From positions 62,995,614-63,059,613 of the forward strand of contig NC_083882.1 of the NCBI RefSeq assembly GCF_032452875.1: 64,000 bases of DNA, in the 5' to 3' direction. The notes beneath the pieces were generated by a model. It saw only the letters and a list, made by a program, of their open reading frames with translations. It was not told the DNA's origin and did not search any database. Every line of letters begins with the position of its first letter. Position 1 is the first letter of the stretch. The position numbers were made by a program, and so were the translations under genes. The DNA is from Bos javanicus. Taxonomy: Eukaryota; Chordata; Mammalia; Artiodactyla; Bovidae. This document shows, piece by piece, positions 1 through 11,570 of this stretch.

Positions 1-109
1 CCGATAGTAATATGAGGTATTATTAAATAACACAAGCACTATTAATTACCATCTACAGAAAATTCATGGCAATAGTGAGAGCAGAGAGATTAATTCTAGC
101 TCTGGGAAA

Positions 110-480
110 AGACCTGATGGAAGAAAGGATATTTAAACTGGACCTTAGGCAGGGTTGGAATCTGATCATTGAAGATTGGTGGCAGGGCAGAATGAGATGA
201 GCAAAGTATCTGAATGCATCGTATTTAAGGAAAGAGAAGTAATGTACGTGGTCTGAAATGTACTAGGATGCATGCATTCATGTGTTTGTGCAAACATGCA
301 CACACATGTCCATATGTGACCACTAGGCAGAGTAGGATATTAGTTTGGAGAGGGAGACTTTCGTCAGTCATAACAGTCCTGGAATACTGTGCTCAGGACT
401 TTGAACTTTATTCTGTAGGAGATGAGGAAAAGTCACTGGAAGGTTTAGTATAAAAAGAAAAGTGACATGATCATAGTTGT
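110..480 (-). repeat. L2 LINE fragment
   Basis: Read on the minus strand this matches the 3' half of an L2 LINE. The plus strand shows the reversed L2 pattern of a 'gaccttaggcaggg' block followed by 'ggactttgaactttattctg' and 'agtgacatgat'. It is diverged and has no usable frame. The short open frame at 268-453 lies inside it and is not coding. Confidence 0.65.
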
Positions 481-1390
481 TCTCCAAATAATACGTTTTT
501 GGTGGTATTTTCCTCCCAGAGATCAAAATCGAAAGTGTGGCTCTGCTGTGAGCTAGTGTATTTCCATCAGAAACTTATCCTTTCCTCTTGCCATTCAGTG
601 TTCGCTTGACAATTTTTCATTACATTGATTCTAAGTCAGTTATTCCCAGAGAAAAGACAGAAATTCATCATCTTTCCCTTTATGATTTTCTCCTCTGTCA
701 TCAAACACATCAGCGGGCATGAGTTTTATCATAATTCAAGTCCCGCCTTCCGCCCACCTTAATTACATGCATTTCCACTTGCTAATAATTCACTGGAGTA
801 TTAAAGATGATGGGGAAGTTAAACTTCTGTTTGCCTTGGCAGTCCTTTGGGGAGAGTTCCTATACTGGTGCACAGAATAGGAAAATATCTCACACTGCCT
901 TTCCAGGAGCAAGAGACGTAATTTGTGTCCTTGATGTCTCAGAATTTATTCACCCGATACACCCACGGAATTCAGCATTAGAGGAGGCTTTAACGACCAC
1001 TTGTTGGGATATAATGAAGGAAAAAGCACTGATAAGGGTTTCTTTATAGCAACCAAAACCAAAACCTTGCTTTCCCTTCTCCAAAACATTAGCCTTAACT
1101 CCAGTAATTTCCAATAAGAAATCAGTGAAATAAAATTTGTTGATTGATCGCTCAGAATTAGAATCCTAGGGTAAAATTCAAGTTTTCCCACTTTTTCCAT
1201 GAATATTTAGCCCACTACCCCTTGAACAGCCATCAAATTTTAAAGTTAAATAATGGTCTCTAAAAAGGCTTTTCTTAAACACATATATGTGGAATCTAGA
1301 AATGGTATTGCTTGCTTGCTAAGTCTCTTCATAGATGATCTTATTTGCAAAACGGAAATAGAAACACAGGCATAGAGAATAAATGATGGA
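481..1390. other. unique sequence without recognised gene
   Basis: I see no repeat family or convincing exon in these 0.9 kb. Two short overlapping open frames on opposite strands (807-1049 and 946-1200) have no familiar domain. The part around 750-800 is AT-rich with TAAT motifs. Confidence 0.5.
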
Positions 1391-1397
1391 CATCAAG

Positions 1398-1672
1398 GAG
1401 GGAAAGGAGGCTGGGATGAATTAGGAGATTAGGATTGACGTATATACACTATTGACACTCTGTATAAAATAGGGAACTAGTGAGAACTGACTGGGCAGCT
1501 CAGAGAAGTCTACTCAGTGCTCTGTGGTGACCTGAACGGGACGGAAATCCAGAAGAGAGGGGTATATGTATAGGTATAGCTGATTCACTTTGCTGTAGAG
1601 TAGAAACTAACATAACATCATGAAGCAACTATACACAAATTAAAATTAATTAAAAATAAATAACAAATAAAA
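1398..1672 (+). mobile_element. L1 3' UTR end, artiodactyl type
   Basis: This is the 3' end of an artiodactyl L1. It has 'gggatgaattaggagatt', then 'tgtataaaatagggaactag', 'ctctactcagtgctctgtggtgac'-like text, 'agctgattcactttgctgta', and an A-rich tail. It is 5'-truncated and non-coding. Confidence 0.85.
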
Positions 1673-1829
1673 AGCCTTCTCTGATTCCTGCAGGTTGGGT
1701 TAGAGATCTGCCCTTCCTCCGTGCACTTATATAGTGTCTTGTACGTCTCCTTGCTCTATGGCTCATATGCTGTTGTAATATCTAATATCTGAGTACTTAT
1801 TATGCACAATGAATTTTATATATTTCATT

Positions 1830-2020
1830 TTATTCAGTCTTTCTCATGACCTTATGGGGGTAGATACTATGATTATCCTCACTTTAATGATAAAGAAGAT
1901 GAAACAAAGCATGGTTAAGTGACTTGACCAAGATCCTACAGCCAACGTAAGTGCTAGAAGTAGAGTTTGATCTCAGGTGGTCTGACTCCAAGCCTCACTC
2001 TTACACTCTTTGACAGAATG
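1830..2020 (-). repeat. MIR SINE fragment
   Basis: The plus strand shows the reversed MIR core: an A/G-rich 'gatgaaacaaagcatggtta agtgacttgacc' run, then 'agatcctacagcc' and 'tctgactccaagcc'. The MIR is therefore on the minus strand. Confidence 0.7.
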
Positions 2021-3270
2021 TTATCATGATCTGTTTCTGTGTCTGCTGCCCTTCTGCTTCCTGCCTGACCCCACTCCCGCTGGGACCCCAGCGTGCATTG
2101 GTCTTTTCCACTCTCATACCCCCACTGCCCAGCCCAGAGCACAACACAAAGCAAATGGCAGGTGCTCAACCAATGAGAAGTAGCTTCATGGGGTAGCTCT
2201 TCCTGCCACAGTCACTGGTTCATATAAAATCTCTATGCTAATTCTGGTTGAAGATGTATTAAATCTACAAGGAGGAAGAAGAGGAGTCCCTCATATATGT
2301 CTCTATTAACTCAGAAATTCAGCCACAGATGCCACTTATCTATATAAGGTGACCCAACTGTGGGACAATTTCCAAGAAAAGATTGCAACAAGAAATTGAA
2401 AAAATCTTTCTCTCACCTTTCTCCCAAATAAATGTATCTCCAGTCAGATTGGACATGTGCAGTTTTCCTTGATTTTGTAAATAAAGGGGACCCATTTCTG
2501 AAACCAAGTCTGCAAAAGCAAGGATGACTCCTTTTCTCCTGCTCCATGTCCCTTCACTGCTCTCCACCCAGCCAGCAGGGACTCGGGCTTGGGATCTGGC
2601 CCACTCATATGGGTTAATCTGAAGGAAACACTGGCCAGCACTTTCTTCCTGTTGGGCCTGGAGATTCTTGCCAAATTGCACTCTAAGCTGGTGCCAGGGA
2701 CCAGACATAATTTTGACACATGTATTGGGGCTTTGACACAGGCTGAGGTTTCAAGGAAACATGTATGAGCTCAGAAGGCAACTCACTTCTTGGACCTGGG
2801 GTAGAGGAAAGACAACAATTGGAGAACAGCATCTTCCAAAGAAGGCAGATAATGACAGAGTGTCTCAGAAGTGCCATCAGCTGGGCAGAGTCTGGGCCCC
2901 ACTGCCTCTCCTAGGGATGCCCAGGCACTTTCCTCACAGATGTGCTGCTCCTGCAGTGAGGGTTTTATTGTTTCTTTGTGGTTGGCAGGAAACTCCATGG
3001 TCATTTCAAAGATGAGAGCAGGATTCCTCTCAGAAAGAGAGGGGTGGTTAGATCTCGAGGATGAGGTCCTCTGGGCAGGGCAGGAGTGCACTGGGAAGGA
3101 GGGCAAAGAGAGAACCCCACAGTGTGGTCTAAGTGAGAGACAGGAATTTGGGAGAGAGGAGCAAGTTGGATAGGAGAAGGGAGATGGAGATCAACATAGC
3201 AACACAAATGGGTTCTCTTTCTAGAACTTTCTAGCAGGAACATGCAAAGGACTTTTAAGAACATTGTCCA
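2021..3270. other. unique sequence with non-coding open frames
   Basis: No repeat family is recognised. Several short open frames overlap on both strands between 2340 and 3264 (up to 122 codons). Overlap in four or more frames, lack of a familiar motif and lack of matching splice sites argue against a gene. Base composition is ordinary, with no CpG island. Confidence 0.45.
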
Positions 3271-3274
3271 AAGG

Positions 3275-3530
3275 TCTATTCTGAAGCTCCAGTACTTTGG
3301 CCACCTGATGCAAAGAGCTTACCCATTGGAAAAGACCCTGATGCTCAGAAAGATTGAGGGCAGGAGAAGAGGGTGACAGAGGAGAAGATGGTTGGATGGC
3401 ATCCCTGACTCAATGGACATAAGTTTGAGCAAACTCTGGGAGATGGTGAAGGATGGGGAGCCTGTCACGCTGCTGTCCATGGGCCTGCAAAGAATTGGAT
3501 ACAACTAAGTAACTAGACAACAACAAGCTA
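3275..3530 (+). mobile_element. BovB LINE 3' end
   Basis: This is the 3' terminal part of BovB, an RTE-type LINE. Landmarks in order are 'ctccagtactttggccacct', 'ggaaaagaccctgatgct', 'gatggttggatggcat', and a decayed end at 'aactagacaacaacaa'. It is 5'-truncated, clearly diverged from younger copies in the window, and frameshifted. Confidence 0.85.
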
Positions 3531-6530
3531 TTTGCAGAGGGTGAGGTCATTCCCTCCATTGCCTCAAACCTTCAGGAGGCACTGGCTTCCTCTCAAGCCT
3601 TGAACCAGAGCACTCTGGGGAAGAAATTGAGATGATGCTTAATGGGGTGACCCAGAGCAGAAAAGAGGTGGTTTACATGAAAAGCAAAACAGAGAGGGGC
3701 TGTAGAATTCAGCAAAACCAGGAATTCAGATCAGAGGTAACTGGAAAACCCGAGTCACCCCCAAGAACCATCCTCTGCTCTGTGTTTCCCCTCCAGAAGT
3801 TGAACAAGGCTTCGAGACAAAAAAATCTCAGAGGCCAGCATGTCCCTGGCAGTCTAGATGATTTGGGAATATCCATGTAGCTGACATTTGAATTCAGTAT
3901 GCGTATTATGATTCTTTAAAATGCTACAGTGATATTTTTTCCTTTTAATATACTATAATTTTTCTGGGAACACAGCAATTTTGATGTCATCTCTAGAGTT
4001 CCATAAACCCCAAGAGAGGATGAGTGGGAAGTGCATTTGTATTGGTTTTTTTTTTTTTTTCCCCTCTAAAAGAAGATTCACTGTTTTTAAATACAAAACT
4101 CTTAGAAGAATCTTGGTTTGTTTCTGATTCTTTGGAACAGGGATTCACTGTTAGTGAATCACTACAAGTTGTGATGCGTTCAGTGATTTACCGGTCAGCT
4201 TGAATCAATTCTGATTCATTTCACCTCTTTACTTGTGTGTGCAGTGCGGGGAACAGAGGGCATAAAGAGAGTGTTGATAAACAGAGCGGCCAGTGTTTCC
4301 ACCCGGGAGAAATACTGCCACCACAAAAACGTTCTGTCCTCAGTCCTCTCTGCCATGTGGCATGTTCTTGCCTTTTGATGCTCGTTTTGATGTTCTAATT
4401 TCTTTCTCTGCAGCCTACATTCTCCATGTGTTTGGGTGGAGATGTGTTTTAATGAAGAGATGCAAGGAAATACGGGGTTTGAGGAAGAAAGCAAACACCT
4501 GAAGTCTTTTCTTAGAGTTCAGATGTTCATCAAACTTGAAGATAAATGAAAAAAGACATGATTTTCAGTTGTGCCTTCCTTTCCCTCCCAGGCCCCTGAC
4601 ACACACGCGTGCACTCACACACATACGACGGTTCACTAGCAGGTTGCCATTAGGCTATTTGAAGACCTTTGATAACTGCGGGAACTCTGCATAGTTGAGG
4701 TTGGGGCAGACAGGAGACAAAACACAAGAAGCATTTCAAAAACCATCTCACAATGTGATTATCAATGTGTAATATGAGCTGGGGGTTAGTTAAATAAAAT
4801 GTGAAAGCCATATTAATGACCCCTTGGGGCTGTCCAACATAGCATTTCATTTTCCTTGCCAAGGAGGCAGAGAGGTAGGGCCGGCAAATAAATTATAGAT
4901 GAAACCCCCATCATATGTTTATAAATACACTAACATTAGCATTTTACTTGCTCATAAATCTGCAGCAAACACTCAGGCACAAGATAGAAAGCCCTGTAAA
5001 ACAATGATATATTCTTGGCTCTTGGGCATCAAGGAGCGGGGCCATTCGCTGCCGGGGCCGTTCTTCAAACACGCTCCCTCCGCTCCTGCCCCCCTCATTT
5101 AAAATCCATTTTAATTTAAAGATGCACAAGGCAGTGCTCGTGGTCCATTTAGTCATCCTAGTTATACATCATGGAGCAAGGAAAAGAAAATTGTTTCATC
5201 TAGAGATACGGTTCAATGTGGTCACCGCTGAACAGTGGAGTAATTACCATATCAGGCCCACTCAAAATGCACTCAGGGTGTTCTGTGACCTACCATTTGC
5301 TAATCTGCATAGTGAAGTATAGCTTCATAACTATAAATTGCTGACTTAATTAAAACCAGGACCTTTCTGTCATTTAATTACAGGGAGAAAGGTTATTGCT
5401 TAAATGCAATTTTCCAAATGTGATTTCTTAACAGTTATTAACTGCTTCACCATCATTTATTGTTTCAGATTTTTCAATTTGAAAATACTCCCCGTGACAG
5501 AAGTAATGACTTCATGAAAAACTCAATCTAGAGGGAGGCCAGCCAGCCCATTTGTTTCTCATAAGTGGAGCCGACAGGATACTGGAAAATGTCACCGAAG
5601 GACCCTGGGATGGCACTCACTCTCGGGGAGTAATTAAAACCCAGAAGGTTGTATCAGAAATGGGGAGAGGTTGTTTGCAGACATTTGAAATGTGGTCCCT
5701 CCCGTCCATCCTAGCTGATGCGTGTCTTTGCCTCATAAAAAGTGGTGGTGGTTGGGAGGTTGGGCTTGACTGGACTGAGGACGGCAAGGAGCAGTGTGAG
5801 CCTCAAGGAGACCAAAGAGAGCCCTGGGGGTCAGTCAGCTAGTAGGCACTGATCCGAAAGTGGACGTGCTCCTCATAGCGCCCCAGCAGATAGGACTTCT
5901 GCTGCTGCTGCTGCAAAATGAGAACCAGAAGATTAGATAGTGTAGGTAGCCGCACAATGGAGAGAAGAGTCCACGTTTTCCTTCATCTTTTGTCATCGTG
6001 TCTTCTCTGTTTCTCTGGGTTTTAAATATGTAGCCTGAGGGTTACACAAGTAAAGTAAGTAAAGAGGGTGAAGTGGACCAACCCGGGCGTTTTCGGAACA
6101 CTTCTTCAAGAACAGGGTCTTTAGTTATTGTCTTAATGCTCATGTGCACTAAATGGAGATTTGTGAAGCAGGTAAACTCAACCCTTCACTCCCTCTTGTA
6201 CTTCATCCCCAGCACAGGCACCAGGAATTTGTCTAAATCTGTTTTTTTCCCTCGATTTCTGACAGCTCCACACTAGAAAGTTTATGAACCAAACGTGCTT
6301 TCTGCCCAAAGGGACCTGAACATCTTGTTCATCAGTTGAGAGCTCCCTTAAATTCTACTTTTACTTTAGAAGGGGGTTAAAGTTACAATTGCTCTGATGA
6401 AGTAGTAAAGTTTCATCCCATTTCTATATATGTGAGCTGTTTCTCTTGGCTTGATTCATTGTGGCAGATACACAAAGCTGACTAATGAGGATTTCATAAA
6501 ATCCTAATCAGATTATTAATAATCCTTTAT
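3531..6530. other. SINE-poor unique block; possible regulatory sequence
   Basis: About 3 kb with no recognised transposon, the longest such stretch in a window where a SINE otherwise appears every 1-3 kb. It contains a 15-T run at 4050, a perfect 8-bp inverted repeat with a 3-base spacer at 4142-4160 (GATTCACT...AGTGAATC), a (CTG)5 tract at 5899-5914, and AT-rich segments with repeated TAATTA/TTAATTA motifs at about 5100-5420. No convincing exon is visible. Functional constraint is inferred, not shown. Confidence 0.4.
6484..6524. promoter_or_regulatory. clustered palindromes rich in TAAT motifs
   Basis: Two inverted repeats sit side by side: AGGATTT/AAATCCT with a 4-base spacer (6488-6505) and a perfect 14-bp palindrome GATTATTAATAATC (6511-6524). 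TAAT cores are typical of homeodomain binding sites, and palindromic TAAT arrays can bind homeodomain dimers. Binding here is inference only. Confidence 0.3.
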
Positions 6531-6534
6531 GTTC

Positions 6535-6700
6535 TCCATCAGCACTGTGCTTTGCAGTTTTCAAAGTATCTTCATACATTTTACCAATTTCAGTTCACTT
6601 AAGCAGACATTTTAGTAATAGTATCATCTATATTTCAAAGGCATGGTTCCCACTCACATTCAATCAAAGGAAATCATTTGATCCTTAATCTAATTTTATA
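6535..6700 (-). repeat. possible old MIR/L2-related fragment
   Basis: The text 'tttgcagttttcaaagtatcttcatacattt' followed by a decayed block resembles the reversed 3' end of an ancient mammalian SINE/LINE. The match is weak. Confidence 0.3.
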
Positions 6701-6754
6701 AGGTAGCAACAAAGGTGCTTTAAACAAGGCTACACCACATATCCTTTTTTTTGC

Positions 6755-7050
6755 AAGAAACAGAACATACTCAAACTTGATCAAAGTGAGTAAAAGTGAA
6801 GTTCAGCATACACATTTAGAAGCCTCAAGGAATCCAAGGACAGCAACCAAAGTACAAGCAGGCTTCAAATGAAGTAGGATGGGGAAGCTGAGACCAGAGC
6901 TGGTTTCCCTCTGGCAGCCAGCTGGCCTCCATTTCTCTCTGGTTCTCTATGGGTTTCTGCTCCTACTCCTCTCTGCGATTCCCCTTCTTCCTCCTGTCAC
7001 ACATGGTCCAACACGCCAGCCATCACAGCACCTCAGCTCTGCTTCATGCT
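6755..7050. repeat. old interspersed repeat, family not assigned
   Basis: The stretch 'gcaagaaacagaacatactcaaacttg' followed by a CT-rich half resembles three other blocks in this window (around 21650-22590, 33940-34190 and 44345-44780), each with a 'cttattggctca/ttcatgg'-like start. I recognise the pattern as a mammalian-wide dispersed repeat but cannot name it. A Bov-tA unit is inserted at its right end. Confidence 0.35.
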
Positions 7051-7191
7051 TAGTAGCTCAGTCGTGTTCTTCTCTTTGCGACCCTTTGGACTGTAGCCCA
7101 CCAGGCTTCTCTGTCCGTGGGATTTTTCCACGTCTCCTGTGTCTCCTTCATTGCAGGTGGATTCTTTACCACTGGGCCATTGGGAAAATCC
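7051..7191 (-). mobile_element. Bov-tA SINE, internally deleted
   Basis: Bov-tA elements join a tRNA-derived head ('ggcttccctggtggctcag' in sense) to a BovB-derived Bov-A body and are moved by the LINE machinery. This copy reads in reverse on the plus strand, from 'agctcagtcgtg' to 'ccattgggaaaatcc'. The middle of the Bov-A body is missing between about 7125 and 7130. Confidence 0.85.
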
Positions 7192-7337
7192 TCAGCTCCA
7201 CTTTGTACCACCAACTACCAACATCTACCTCTCTTAGTTCAAATTTCTGGAAGAGATCATCTTTTTGTCTGAATGTTTCCCCATGTAAAATATAACTTAA
7301 TAGGTAGCTGAGCCTTTGGATAGGAAAATTATACAAT

Positions 7338-7356
7338 TGTGTGTGTGTGTGTGTAT
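7338..7356. repeat. (GT)n microsatellite
   Basis: About eight GT units followed by TATACACA. Confidence 0.9.
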
Positions 7357-7462
7357 ACACAGCTCAAAAATAATAATCTTTATTTGAGAGCTAAGGAAAC
7401 TAAACCTCAGAGTTTAAGCAACCTGTCAAGGTTCACACAACACTTAGGCAACATCTATATTC

Positions 7463-7652
7463 TAACCCTGATGCTGGGAAAGATTGAGGGTGGGAGGAGA
7501 AGGGGACAGCAGAGGATGAGATGGTTGGATGGCATTACTGACTCAATGGACATGAGTTCAGGTAAACTCCGAGAGTTGGTGATGGACAGGGAAGCCTGGC
7601 GTGCTGCAGTCCATGGGGTTGCAAAGAGTCGGACATGACTGAGTGACTGAAC
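7463..7652 (+). mobile_element. BovB LINE 3' end
   Basis: A terminal BovB fragment of about 190 bases. It runs from 'ctgatgctgggaaagattg' through 'gttggtgatggacagggaa' to the family's tail 'gactgaactga'. The short open frame across it is the C-terminal BovB frame read in isolation. Confidence 0.9.
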
Positions 7653-7912
7653 TGATATTTTCTCCAGTCAGTGCCTCTTTTCGGGGACTAGAAATAGTAA
7701 ACTCATTTAAGTAGCAGATTACTATCATACATATATATACAAGTATAAGTTTTGGTTGTGTTTCACTTTAGCAATTAACACTAACACCTTTCCTCTTAAC
7801 AAGTGACAAGAGCACAAATCTAAAGGAGAAATTCTGACCTTTTAAAATGAGAAAATAAATTATTTCTTCTTTTTGGTGCTTAATACAATTAAAGCTCTCA
7901 TTTGTACCCTAT

Positions 7913-8195
7913 TAGGAGAAGGCAATGGCCACCCACTCCAGTACTCTTGCCTGGAAAATCCCACGGATGGGAGAGCCTGGTGGGCTGCAGTTCATGGGGT
8001 CTGGAAGAGTCAGACACGACTGAGCAACTTCACTTTCCCTTTTCACTTTCATGCATTGGAGAAGGAAATGGCAACCCACTCCAGTGTTCTTGCCTGGAGA
8101 ATTCCAGGGACCAGGGAGCCTGGTGGGCTGCTGTCTATGGAGTCGCACAGAGCTGGACACGGCTGAAATGACTTAGCAGCAGCAGCTGCAGCAGC
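7913..8195 (+). mobile_element. Bov-A2 SINE (dimer)
   Basis: Two Bov-A units in tandem are joined by the linker 'ttttcactttcatgcattgg', and the element ends in (AGC)n. The first monomer starts 'ggagaaggcaatgg' and the second 'ggagaaggaaatgg'. The copy is full-length and little diverged. Open frames on both strands are incidental. Confidence 0.95.
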
Positions 8196-8619
8196 TAATC
8201 TATTGATTATTAATATCACTTAGTCAGAAAGTTGGTGGAGGAAGTAACAATGACTAATACACATTCAAGATTTTCATTTGGATGCTGAACACTACATTTG
8301 TTAACACACCAAATGAACAACAGAGACAGACTCATTTCATTCTTGCTATGATTGCTTTATGTGGCAGCCTCACATTTTGGTCTAAAAACCTGATTCTATC
8401 TCGGGTGGAATCCGAAAGTGCCCCAGATGATTTGCTTTGAATCTGGGCAGAGGAAACAGCTCGAAACCCGTCTCCACTATCATCACCACCAGCAGCAATG
8501 AGGCAGGTGGTTTTAGAAACACATTGCCCTACATTTTATGAAATGACTGGTTATTGTAAAACCTCATCCATGATGGAATGTGAGATATACAAAGAGGCAA
8601 GGCAAGACCATTCCTGGAC

Positions 8620-8895
8620 ATGGGAGCTACTGGGTTTTCTGTTTGTTTGTGTTGTGTTGTTTTAGTAGGCACCTCACTTTGGGCCATCACACTGTGGCTT
8701 TATACAACACAATGTGATGCATACCACAACCACAATGCAACCACAACCACTGCAACTTACAAGCCAAGCCTCACACGTATAAATCATTTCTGTGCAGATC
8801 CTACAACTTCAAGATCGTTTGCTCACTCAAACCTGCTGTACTTAGACAGCTACACTGATTCTGAACATTCCCCCCGACGTGTCAGTCTGGTGTGT
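8620..8895. other. unique stretch
   Basis: No family is recognised. It is rich in CAACCACAA words (8720-8760) and contains part of a 195-codon open frame (8620-9207) that then runs through an antisense L1M and a BovB fragment, so the frame is chance. Confidence 0.4.
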
Positions 8896-8899
8896 GTGT

Positions 8900-9775
8900 G
8901 CTGTTGTCATTGTAGCAGCTTGATTGAGGTATTACTCACAGACCAATTCACCCACCTAAAAGCCGATCACTTTGAGTATACTCACAGAATTAGTCAACCA
9001 TCACAACCATCCATTTTAGAACATTTTCACCCTCTAGAAAGAAACTTTGTACCCCTTAGCAATAATCTTCCTGCTCCCCTCATTCCAGTTCAGTTTAGTT
9101 CAGTCGCTCAGTTGTGTCCGACTCTTTGTGACCCCGTGGACTGCAGCGCGCCAGGCCTCCCTGTCCATCACCAACTCCCAGAGTTTACTCAAACTCATGT
9201 GCATTGAGTTGGCGATTCCATCCAACCATCTCATCTTCTGTTGTCCCCTTCTCCTGCCTTTAATCTTCCCCAGCATCAGGGTCTTTTCCAATGAGTCAGT
9301 TCTTCGCATCAGGTGGCCAAAGTATTAGAGTTTCAGCTTCAGCATCAGTCCTTCCAATGAATATTCAGGACTGATTTCCTTTAGGATGCACTGGTTGGAT
9401 CCCTCATCCCAGGCAACCTACAAATTTACTTTCTGTCTCTAAGGATTTGCCTATGCTGGACATTTTATATAAGTGTAACCATATAATATGTGCTCTTTTA
9501 TAATGGTTTCATATAGCATCATGCTCTCAAGTACATCCATGCTGTAGCATGTATCAGCTCTTCATTTATTTTTAGGGCTGAAGAGCATACCACTGTATGG
9601 ATATACCACTCTTAATCCATTCATCAGTTGATGAACATTGGGTTGTTTCTACCTTTGAGCTGTTATAAATACTACTAGGAACATTTGTGTGCAAGATTTT
9701 ATATGAACATATGTTCTCAATCCTCTTGAGTATATATCTAGAAATAAGAGGGATTATATTAAAAATATACAATAA
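8900..9775 (-). mobile_element. L1M 3' region, split by BovB
   Basis: The plus strand carries a reversed old L1 3' region. Its landmarks are 'ttgattgaggtattactcacag', 'ccattttagaacattttc', then after the interruption 'tttgcctatgctggacattt', 'ccactgtatggatatacca' and 'attcatcagttgatgaacat'. A BovB fragment at 9089-9402 divides it. Non-coding. Confidence 0.85.
9089..9402 (-). mobile_element. BovB LINE 3' end nested in L1M
   Basis: Reverse BovB starting at its (AGTTC)n end and reaching 'ggatgcactggttggatcc'. Near-identical 11-base words flank it (CCCTCATTCCA before, CCCTCATCCCA after), a good candidate target-site duplication. This fits insertion into the older L1M. Confidence 0.9.
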
Positions 9776-9872
9776 AATGTCTTGAGATTGCTTTTTTCTA
9801 ACTTCCTTCCTCTTTCATTCTCTCTCTTAGCTATACAGCAGATCTCTCCATAGTTTTCCCTTCCCTCAGTCT

Positions 9873-10078
9873 TGAGTGCGTGTGATTTCTCTTTGTGACC
9901 CTATGGACTGTAGCCCAGCAGGCTTCCCTGTCCATGGGATTCTCCAGGTAAGAATACTGGAGCAGGTTGCCATGCCCTCCTCTAGGGGATCTTCCTGACC
10001 CAGGGATCAAACCTGTGTCTCTTGTGTCTCCTGCATTGACAGGCAGGTTCTTTACCACTAGCGCCACCTGGGAAGCCC
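9873..10078 (-). mobile_element. Bov-tA SINE
   Basis: Full-length reverse copy ending 'gcgccacctgggaagccc'. In sense the head reads CAGGTGGCGCTAG, which contains a 10-base match to the CTCF core (CAGGTGGCGC). Flanks CCCTCAGTCTT and CCCTCACTTTT could be a decayed target-site duplication. Confidence 0.92.
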
Positions 10079-10548
10079 TCACTTTTAAGCATCCCCAAAG
10101 ACTGCCTAAGACTGCCAGCTCAAGGAGGCTCTTTCTTCCCCTTCACAGTGACTATTCTATTCTATTCTACTGTATTCTATTCGCTCTTCCTTATCTATTC
10201 TCTTCCTCTGAGCTGTAGTTTTCTGTCTTTCCAGTTTAAACATTGCTGCCTTGCTGGTTTCTATCACCCTCCTTTATCTGCATTAACATAGCAAAACCTG
10301 GGGCTTGTGGCTGCTCAAAGATGCATATGTGGGGATGTGCATTCGTGTGGTGGGTGCTGCTGCTGAGGGGGCAGGAAGAGGTGGGAGGTGGCAAGTGAAC
10401 CAAAAACACTACAGATACTATAATTAGACTGCTTCAACCCACTGTTAACATTGGGATGTCTCTAAACACAACCCCAATTCTGAGAAAAAAAATCTTGAAA
10501 AAGTTCAAGGACCACTGAGGGGGAGAAGAGCATAGCCTGACCTTCAGT
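10079..10548. other. unique spacer with short (TTCTA)n tract
   Basis: Holds an imperfect pentanucleotide tract (TATTC/TTCTA, 10153-10182) and otherwise unassigned sequence. No gene signal. Confidence 0.5.
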
Positions 10549-10763
10549 TGTTGCTTGCTCATCCTTCAGTCACGTCTGACTCTTTGTGACCCTATGGACT
10601 GTAGCCCGCCAGGGTCTTCCTTGGTCAGAGGGATTTTTCAGGTAAGAATTCTGGAGCAGGTTGCCATGCCCTTCTCCATAGGATCTTCCTGACTCAGGGA
10701 TCGAACCCAGGTCTCTTGCACTGGCAGGAAGATTCTTTACCACTGAGCCACCTGGGAAGCCCA
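10549..10763 (-). mobile_element. Bov-tA SINE
   Basis: Reverse full-length unit ending 'gagccacctgggaagccc'. TGACCTTCAG before and TGACCTCCAG after are a likely target-site duplication. It shares orientation with the copy 470 bases upstream. Confidence 0.92.
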
Positions 10764-11039
10764 ATATGACCTCCAGCGAGGTCCTAATGATGATTCTCTC
10801 CACTCATTTTTCTCAGCAGAACCAACTAAGCATGACAGCTGCTTCCTGTGTATTTCCTCTACACCTTCCCCCAAATTTCTGAATTCTTATGTGTGAATGT
10901 CTTGTATCCTAAAATAGTGATGTTGGACTAAGGCATCTCTTTCATCTGAGAAGCCAATGTCTCTGTGAAATCTGTGTTCCTGACATATAAGTGTTTTACC
11001 AGGTGAAGCCACACCCTGAATGAGCTGAACGGTAGTGCT

Positions 11040-11570
11040 GTGCCTTTCCTGTGTCACTAGCAGGTAAGTCCTCAGTCTTCTGTCTAGGGCAGGGGAGAGA
11101 GGTACCAGGGAGATACCAGGTCTGCTATCTCAGACAACACCTAATGCTTTTTCTTTGGGAAGAGGATGCTAAGATCTTCATCTGCCCAACATCTCTTACC
11201 TGTGTAAACCCTTCTAGTGATGTAGTGATTGACCAGAAGAAGTGGCCAAGTGACTCGAGGCCAATGAGAGTGAATTTGTGGGAATTTTTCTCAAATATAA
11301 GCTGGGAAGAAACAGCTTTTCATCTCTGGTAGCAAGCTGTCAGAATGTTAGCCTGGAGCAGCGCAAGATCACGTGTCCTGTCATTTGGAGAATCTGATCT
11401 GGAGAGTAAAGGCAGCATCTAGAGAGAGACAAAAAAGCAAAGACAGCTCTTGCTCTGGGTGGTGGAGGTCCTGGATCCGGGCTTCCCTGAGCTCAGATCC
11501 ACTCTGCTTCTTTCACAGGTTGGCTCTGTGAACTAATGCCGTTCACTTCTTTGCTTAAGCCAATCCCAAA
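11040..11570 (+). repeat. ERVL/MLT-type LTR, tentative
   Basis: The second half resembles the 3' end of an old mammalian LTR: 'ggtggtggaggtcctggatcc', 'cttcacaggttggctctgtga', then 'tttgcttaagccaatccc'. A Bov-tA unit interrupts the end. This is an old endogenous-retrovirus remnant without coding capacity. Confidence 0.5.

Noticed and set aside
3632..3880. 82-codon plus frame in a repeat-poor region
   Set aside because: No splice sites in register, no domain, and the Met context is poor.
5899..5914. (CTG)5 tract as a possible expandable repeat or Bov-A2 remnant
   Set aside because: Too short to be notable and no SINE body adjoins it.
8620..9207. 195-codon open frame, plus strand
   Set aside because: It runs through unique sequence, an antisense L1M and an antisense BovB tip without respecting their borders, and has no protein motif.
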